From Chachezhania antarctica (GTDB lineage: Bacteria; Pseudomonadota; Alphaproteobacteria; Rhodobacterales; Rhodobacteraceae), in assembly GCF_003646465.1 (NCBI RefSeq), contig NZ_QZEX01000004.1, forward strand, positions 186,001 to 250,000: 64,000 bases of DNA. Direction: 5' to 3'. Made by a program: the position numbers and the translations under genes. The notes below the pieces were generated by a model. That model had not been told where the DNA came from. It saw nothing but the letters and a program-made list of their open reading frames with translations, and did not search any database. Shown here piece after piece: positions 60,471 through 64,000 of the stretch (within the stretch, counting starts at the first letter, position 1; every line of letters begins with the position of its first letter).

Positions 60471-60495
60471 GTAGGGTGCGTGCTGTGCACGCACC
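60471..60495. repeat. Palindromic repeat P, copy 2 (inverted)
   Basis: GTAG then perfect stem GGTGCGTGC (60475-60483) / GCACGCACC (60487-60495) with TGT loop. Its GTAGGGTGCGTG is the reverse complement of the end of copy 1, so the two copies face each other across the family B repeat, 10 bases before the fadJ stop. Confidence 0.7.
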
Positions 60496-60505
60496 GCCGC
60501 CGGTC

Positions 60506-62707
60506 TTACGCCGCCTCGGCCATTCCGCCGAACCGGCCGTAGAAGGTCTGGCCTTTCTCGGCCATTTCGCGCAGGAGCGCGGGACAGGCGAAGCGCTCGC
60601 CATAGGCTTCGGTCAGCTGATCGCAGCGCTCGGCCGCGTAAGCCGCGCCAAGGATGTCGAGCCAGGCGAAGGGTCCGCCCGACCACGGCGCGAAGCCCCA
60701 GCCCAGGATCGCGCCCACATCGCCTTCGCGGATGTCCATCAGCACGCCTTCTTCCAGCGCCCGCACCGCTTCCAGCACCTGGGAGAACATCAGCCGGTGC
60801 TGCACGTCGATCAGCTCGGGCTGGTCCTCGGCTTCCGGGAACTTGTCCTGGATGCCCTTCCAGTAATCCAGCCGCTTGCCCTTTTCGTCGTAGTTGAAAA
60901 ACCCGGCGTTCGACTTGCGGCCCAGACGGCCCAGGTCTTCCATCCAGAACAGCAGGTCATCGACGGGCGATGCAGGGTACGCGTTGCCCATCGCCTCTTT
61001 CGTCGCCCGCGCGATCTTGGCACCCAGCTCGATCGAGGTCTCGTCCGTCAGTTGCAGCGGCCCCACGGGGAAGCCCAGCTGGGCGGCCGCGTGGTCGATC
61101 ATCTGCGGCGCGACCCCTTCCGTCACCATCCGTGCGCCTTCGTTCACGTAGGGAATGATGCAGCGGTTGGCGTAGAAGAAGCGTTCGTCGTTGACCACGA
61201 TGGGCGTCTTGCGGATCTGGCGCACGTAATCCAGCGCCTTGGCCACGGCCCGGTCCCCGGTTTCCTTGCCCTTGATGATCTCGACCAGCGCCATCTTCTC
61301 GACGGGCGAGAAGAAGTGGATGCCGATGAACTGCTCGGGCCGCACCGATGCCTTGGCCAGACCGGTGATCGGCAGGGTCGAGGTGTTGGAGGCGAAGATG
61401 CAGTCCTCGGGGATGATCGCCTCGACCTTCTTGGTCATCTCGGCCTTGACGGACGTGTCTTCGAACACAGCCTCGATGATCAGGTCGCAGTCCTTCAGCG
61501 CGTCCAGATCGGGCGTGGCGTTGATCTTCGACAGAAGCGCCGCCTTCTTCTCTTCCGTGGCTTTCCCGCGCTTGATGCCCTTGTCCATGTAGGTCTCGGA
61601 ATAGGCCTTGCCGCGGTCCGCCGCGTCCTGATCCCGGTCGACCAGCACGACGTCCATGCCCGCCTGGGCCGACACCAGCGCGATGCCCGCGCCCATCATG
61701 CCCGCGCCCAGAACGCCCAGCTTCTTCACGCGCTGGTCGGCCACGCCTTCAGGCCGCACCGCGCCCTTCTCCAGCGCTTCCTTGTTGACGAAAAGGGACC
61801 GCACCATCGCGCCCGAGGACGGGTTCATCAGCACGTTGGTGAACCAGCGTGCCTCGATCCGCAGTGCGGTGTCGAAATCGACGAGCGCGCCTTCATAGAC
61901 GGCCGACAGCAGTGCCTTGGGGGCCGGGTAGGCGCCCTGCGTCTGACCGTGCACCATGGCGCCCGCGCCGACGAAGGTCATGAAACCTGCCGGGTGATAG
62001 GGCGCGCCGCCGGGCATCTTGTAGCCCTTCGCGTCCCACGGTTTGACCAGATCGGCGTCCTTCGCCTCCAAGACCCACGCCTTGGCCGCCGCCATCGGAT
62101 CGTCCGACACCTCGTCGATCAGACCGGCCTTCTTCGCCTTCTCGGGCGCAAGCATCTTGCCTTGCAGCAGGTATTCAGAGGCGCCCATCGCCCCCAGCTT
62201 CCGCACCAGCCGCGTCGTGCCGCCCGCGCCGGGGAAAAGCCCCACCAGCACTTCCGGCAGCCCGATACGGGCCTTGGGATTGTCGGCCACGAAGATCCGG
62301 TGACAGGCCAGCGGTAGTTCGAACCCGATGCCCGCCGCCGTGCCGGGCAGGACGGCCGCAACCGGCTTACCGCCCTTCTTGGATTTCGGATCCATCCCCG
62401 CCAGTTCGATTTTCCGCAGCACCTTGTGCATGCCCATGATCGCGTCGAACAGGCCCTGCGCCGGGTTGTCGCCGGCCAGTTCGCTTGCGCGGCCCAGCTG
62501 GTTCAGGTCCATCCCCCCGGCAAAGCTGCCATCCTTGCCGGACGTGATGACGATGCCTTTCACGGCCTCGTCGGCCAGAGCGTCGTCGACACAGCCATCA
62601 AGCTCGGCCATGCCGTCGAAGCTCATCACGTTCATCGACTTTTCGGGGACGTCCCAGGTGATCACGGCGACGCCGTCGTCGCCCTTCTGCATGGTGAAAT
62701 CGGTCAT
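60506..62707 (-). CDS. fadJ: Fatty acid oxidation multifunctional protein (enoyl-CoA hydratase / 3-hydroxyacyl-CoA dehydrogenase)
   Basis: A 733-residue alpha subunit of the beta-oxidation complex. The N-terminal crotonase domain (about 1-280) has GMDLNQLGR and GLFPGAGGTTRLVRKLGA; the NAD-binding domain begins LGAGMMGAGIALVSAQAGMD (about 340); the 3HCDH C-terminal domains include GIHFFSPVEKMALVEIIKG and RCIIPYVNEGARMV. Start at 62707 (MTDFTMQKGDDG) has GAAGGGAG upstream. It follows the cupin and thiolase genes on the same strand. fadB-type naming is equally possible. Confidence 0.95.
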   Translation of the reverse strand: MTDFTMQKGDDGVAVITWDVPEKSMNVMSFDGMAELDGCVDDALADEAVKGIVITSGKDGSFAGGMDLNQLGRASELAGDNPAQGLFDAIMGMHKVLRKIELAGMDPKSKKGGKPVAAVLPGTAAGIGFELPLACHRIFVADNPKARIGLPEVLVGLFPGAGGTTRLVRKLGAMGASEYLLQGKMLAPEKAKKAGLIDEVSDDPMAAAKAWVLEAKDADLVKPWDAKGYKMPGGAPYHPAGFMTFVGAGAMVHGQTQGAYPAPKALLSAVYEGALVDFDTALRIEARWFTNVLMNPSSGAMVRSLFVNKEALEKGAVRPEGVADQRVKKLGVLGAGMMGAGIALVSAQAGMDVVLVDRDQDAADRGKAYSETYMDKGIKRGKATEEKKAALLSKINATPDLDALKDCDLIIEAVFEDTSVKAEMTKKVEAIIPEDCIFASNTSTLPITGLAKASVRPEQFIGIHFFSPVEKMALVEIIKGKETGDRAVAKALDYVRQIRKTPIVVNDERFFYANRCIIPYVNEGARMVTEGVAPQMIDHAAAQLGFPVGPLQLTDETSIELGAKIARATKEAMGNAYPASPVDDLLFWMEDLGRLGRKSNAGFFNYDEKGKRLDYWKGIQDKFPEAEDQPELIDVQHRLMFSQVLEAVRALEEGVLMDIREGDVGAILGWGFAPWSGGPFAWLDILGAAYAAERCDQLTEAYGERFACPALLREMAEKGQTFYGRFGGMAEAA

Positions 62708-62778
62708 GTGCTCTCTCCCTTCCATGGGAAATTCAATCTGAAACCGGGACCGGACTGGCCCCGGCGAAAATTCTGCCG

Positions 62779-63249
62779 TCAGGCCGGATCCTCGATCGGG
62801 CTGCCGTCCTTCCGCGTGAAACGGCCTTTGCCGTCGACGTCCGCCACCATCATGTCGATGTCGGAGTATTGGACAGTCTCGGTCGCGGTGTTGGTGCCGA
62901 CGACGAAGAACGTGGCCTCACTGTCCGACCGGTTGATCAGGCAATGTCCGTCCTCGACCCCGGCGGGGAAGGCCGCGCAATCGCCCGGACCCATCGGCGT
63001 TTCGCCATCGTCCATGATCAGAACCATCTGGCCCGTCAGCACGATCAGGAACTCGTCCTGCCGCATGTGCCAGTGGCGCAGCGAAGACTGGGTTCCCGCC
63101 GGAACCGTGACGATATTGGCCCCGAACTGGGTGATGCCCCCGGCCGCGCCGACGCCCAGAACAGACCGTTCCGCCACCGCCGCCGCATAGCGCGCCGGGT
63201 AGCGGGAGCCTGTCCGGGCCTCGATTTCGCCAAGGTCCACCTTGCCCAT
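62779..63249 (-). CDS. Single-domain cupin protein between thiolase and FadJ
   Basis: A 156-residue cupin. Metal-site motif 1 reads SSLRHWHMRQDEFLIVLTGQ, and motif 2 is GDCAAFPAGVEDGHCLINRS, so the His/Glu ligands look intact. No enzymatic function can be assigned. Its ATG overlaps the thiolase stop by one base (TGATG), so it is translationally coupled to beta-oxidation genes; fadJ follows 71 bases later. It might bind an acyl or hydroxy-acyl intermediate or act on a substrate of this pathway; that is inference. Confidence 0.87.
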   Translation of the reverse strand: MGKVDLGEIEARTGSRYPARYAAAVAERSVLGVGAAGGITQFGANIVTVPAGTQSSLRHWHMRQDEFLIVLTGQMVLIMDDGETPMGPGDCAAFPAGVEDGHCLINRSDSEATFFVVGTNTATETVQYSDIDMMVADVDGKGRFTRKDGSPIEDPA

Positions 63250-64000
63250 CAGACCCGCTCGATGATCGTGGCGGCCCCCATGCCGGACGCGACGCAGAGC
63301 GTCGCCAGCCCGGTTTCCTTGTCCGATCGCTCCAGCTCATCCAGCAGCGTGCCGATGATCATGGCGCCGGTCGCGCCCAGCGGGTGGCCCATCGCGATGG
63401 CGCCGCCGTTGACGTTGACCTTGTCCATGTCGGCATCGAACGCCTGCTGGAACCGCAGCACGACCGAGGAGAACGCCTCGTTCACCTCGAACAGGTCGAT
63501 GTCCGAGAAGTTCATGCCCGACTCCGCCAGGATCTTCTGGGTCGTGGGCACGGGGCCCGTCAGCATGATCGTGGGATCGGTGCCAATCTTGGCGGTGGCC
63601 CGGATCCGCGCGCGGGGCTTCAGCCCGTATTCCTCGCCGAATTCCTTGTTGCCGATCAGCACGGCGGCCGAGCCATCGACGATGCCCGACGAGTTCCCGG
63701 CATGGTGGATGTGGTTGATCTTCTCAAGATGCGGGTACTTCAGCAGCGCCACCTTGTCGAAGCCCGGCATCTGCTCGCCCATCATCTGGAACGACGGGTT
63801 GAGCGAACCAAGGCTTTGCATGTCGGTCGAGGGGCGCATGTATTCGTCATGGTCCAGGATCGGGATGCCGTTCTGGTCGCGGATGGTGACGACGGACTTG
63901 GCGAACCGGCCTTCGTCCCACGCCTTCTTGGCACGGCGCTGGCTTTCCACGGCGAAGGCATCGGCCTGATCGCGGGTAATGTCGTATTCGGTGGCGATGA
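63249..64000 (-). CDS. fadA: Acetyl-CoA C-acyltransferase (thiolase), C-terminal part; 5' end outside window
   Basis: About 250 C-terminal residues of a thiolase, which cleaves 3-ketoacyl-CoA to acetyl-CoA and a shortened acyl-CoA. The frame remains open to the window end, reading IATEYDITRDQADAFAVESQ. The active-site histidine is in GGAIAMGHPLGATGA and the second cysteine in LCVASGMGAA at the C-terminus. The nucleophilic cysteine lies outside the window. First gene of a thiolase-cupin-fadJ operon. Confidence 0.95.
   Translation of the reverse strand, partial: IATEYDITRDQADAFAVESQRRAKKAWDEGRFAKSVVTIRDQNGIPILDHDEYMRPSTDMQSLGSLNPSFQMMGEQMPGFDKVALLKYPHLEKINHIHHAGNSSGIVDGSAAVLIGNKEFGEEYGLKPRARIRATAKIGTDPTIMLTGPVPTTQKILAESGMNFSDIDLFEVNEAFSSVVLRFQQAFDADMDKVNVNGGAIAMGHPLGATGAMIIGTLLDELERSDKETGLATLCVASGMGAATIIERV

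Overview
The window is a dense, high-GC stretch of bacterial chromosome whose gene content and gene order point to an alphaproteobacterium of the family Rhodobacteraceae (Roseobacter/Rhodobacter type). Supporting signs are a cytochrome oxidase subunit III - SURF1 - threonine synthase - M16 peptidase run, SdhE next to an LdtR-type MarR regulator, a fused indolepyruvate:ferredoxin oxidoreductase, PtsP with an N-terminal GAF domain, several acyl-CoA synthetases, and intergenic hairpin repeats of the kind common in this family. I cannot name genus or species. About 62 protein genes are recognised, two of them cut by the window ends. I see no rRNA, tRNA, CRISPR array, prophage or biosynthetic cluster.

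Layout. 1-6.9 kb: respiration and assembly (COX3, SURF1), threonine synthase, M16 peptidase, an acetyltransferase, a secreted metallo-beta-lactamase-fold protein and a GlcD-type flavoprotein. 7-10.9 kb: adenine and methylthioadenosine salvage (apt, mtnP) with a 56-residue ribbon-helix-helix-like gene wedged between them on the other strand, a flavin reductase, an acetyltransferase and an EcsC protein. 11-18.4 kb: Nudix hydrolase, DUF1178, an SDR oxidoreductase, aspartate kinase, PtsP, a ClC antiporter and a small lipoprotein. 18.4-25.9 kb: ParE, an Asp-nucleophile alpha/beta hydrolase, a MATE pump, aspartate aminotransferase, an XRE regulator, SdhE and LdtR. 26-32.8 kb: HrpB, MeaB, ribosomal protein L28, a periplasmic copper chaperone, a sirtuin, a thioesterase and a branched-chain aminotransferase. 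33-42.3 kb: fused IorAB with a divergent Lrp/AsnC regulator, a TPR sulfotransferase, an esterase, GlyA and NadK. 42.29-42.83 kb: a short AT-richer segment with terminal inverted repeats and a 5-bp direct repeat, carrying one small membrane-protein gene. 43-64 kb: acyl-CoA ligases, an amidase, PrpE, MaeB, a pyrimidine nucleoside salvage operon (VOC/cupin-cdd-deoA-deoB-upp), two Rhodobacteraceae-type uncharacterised proteins, another acyl-CoA synthetase, a sulfotransferase, and a fatty-acid oxidation operon (thiolase-cupin-FadJ).

How the genes work together. Acyl activation (three ligases), beta-oxidation (thiolase, FadJ), propionate entry (PrpE, with MeaB protecting the downstream mutase) and malic enzyme MaeB form a carbon-catabolism theme for fatty and organic acids. 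IorAB with its Lrp-type neighbour suggests amino-acid-controlled 2-keto-acid oxidation. MtnP makes adenine that Apt recycles. The cdd-deoA-deoB-upp set recovers pyrimidines and pentose.

The least explained parts are non-coding. Three families of GC-rich hairpin repeats (seven copies) all lie just beyond the stop codon of a minus-strand gene. Within a family the loop-proximal or outer stems differ in sequence yet stay complementary. The 0.53-kb inverted-repeat element after nadK is the best candidate for a small mobile unit.
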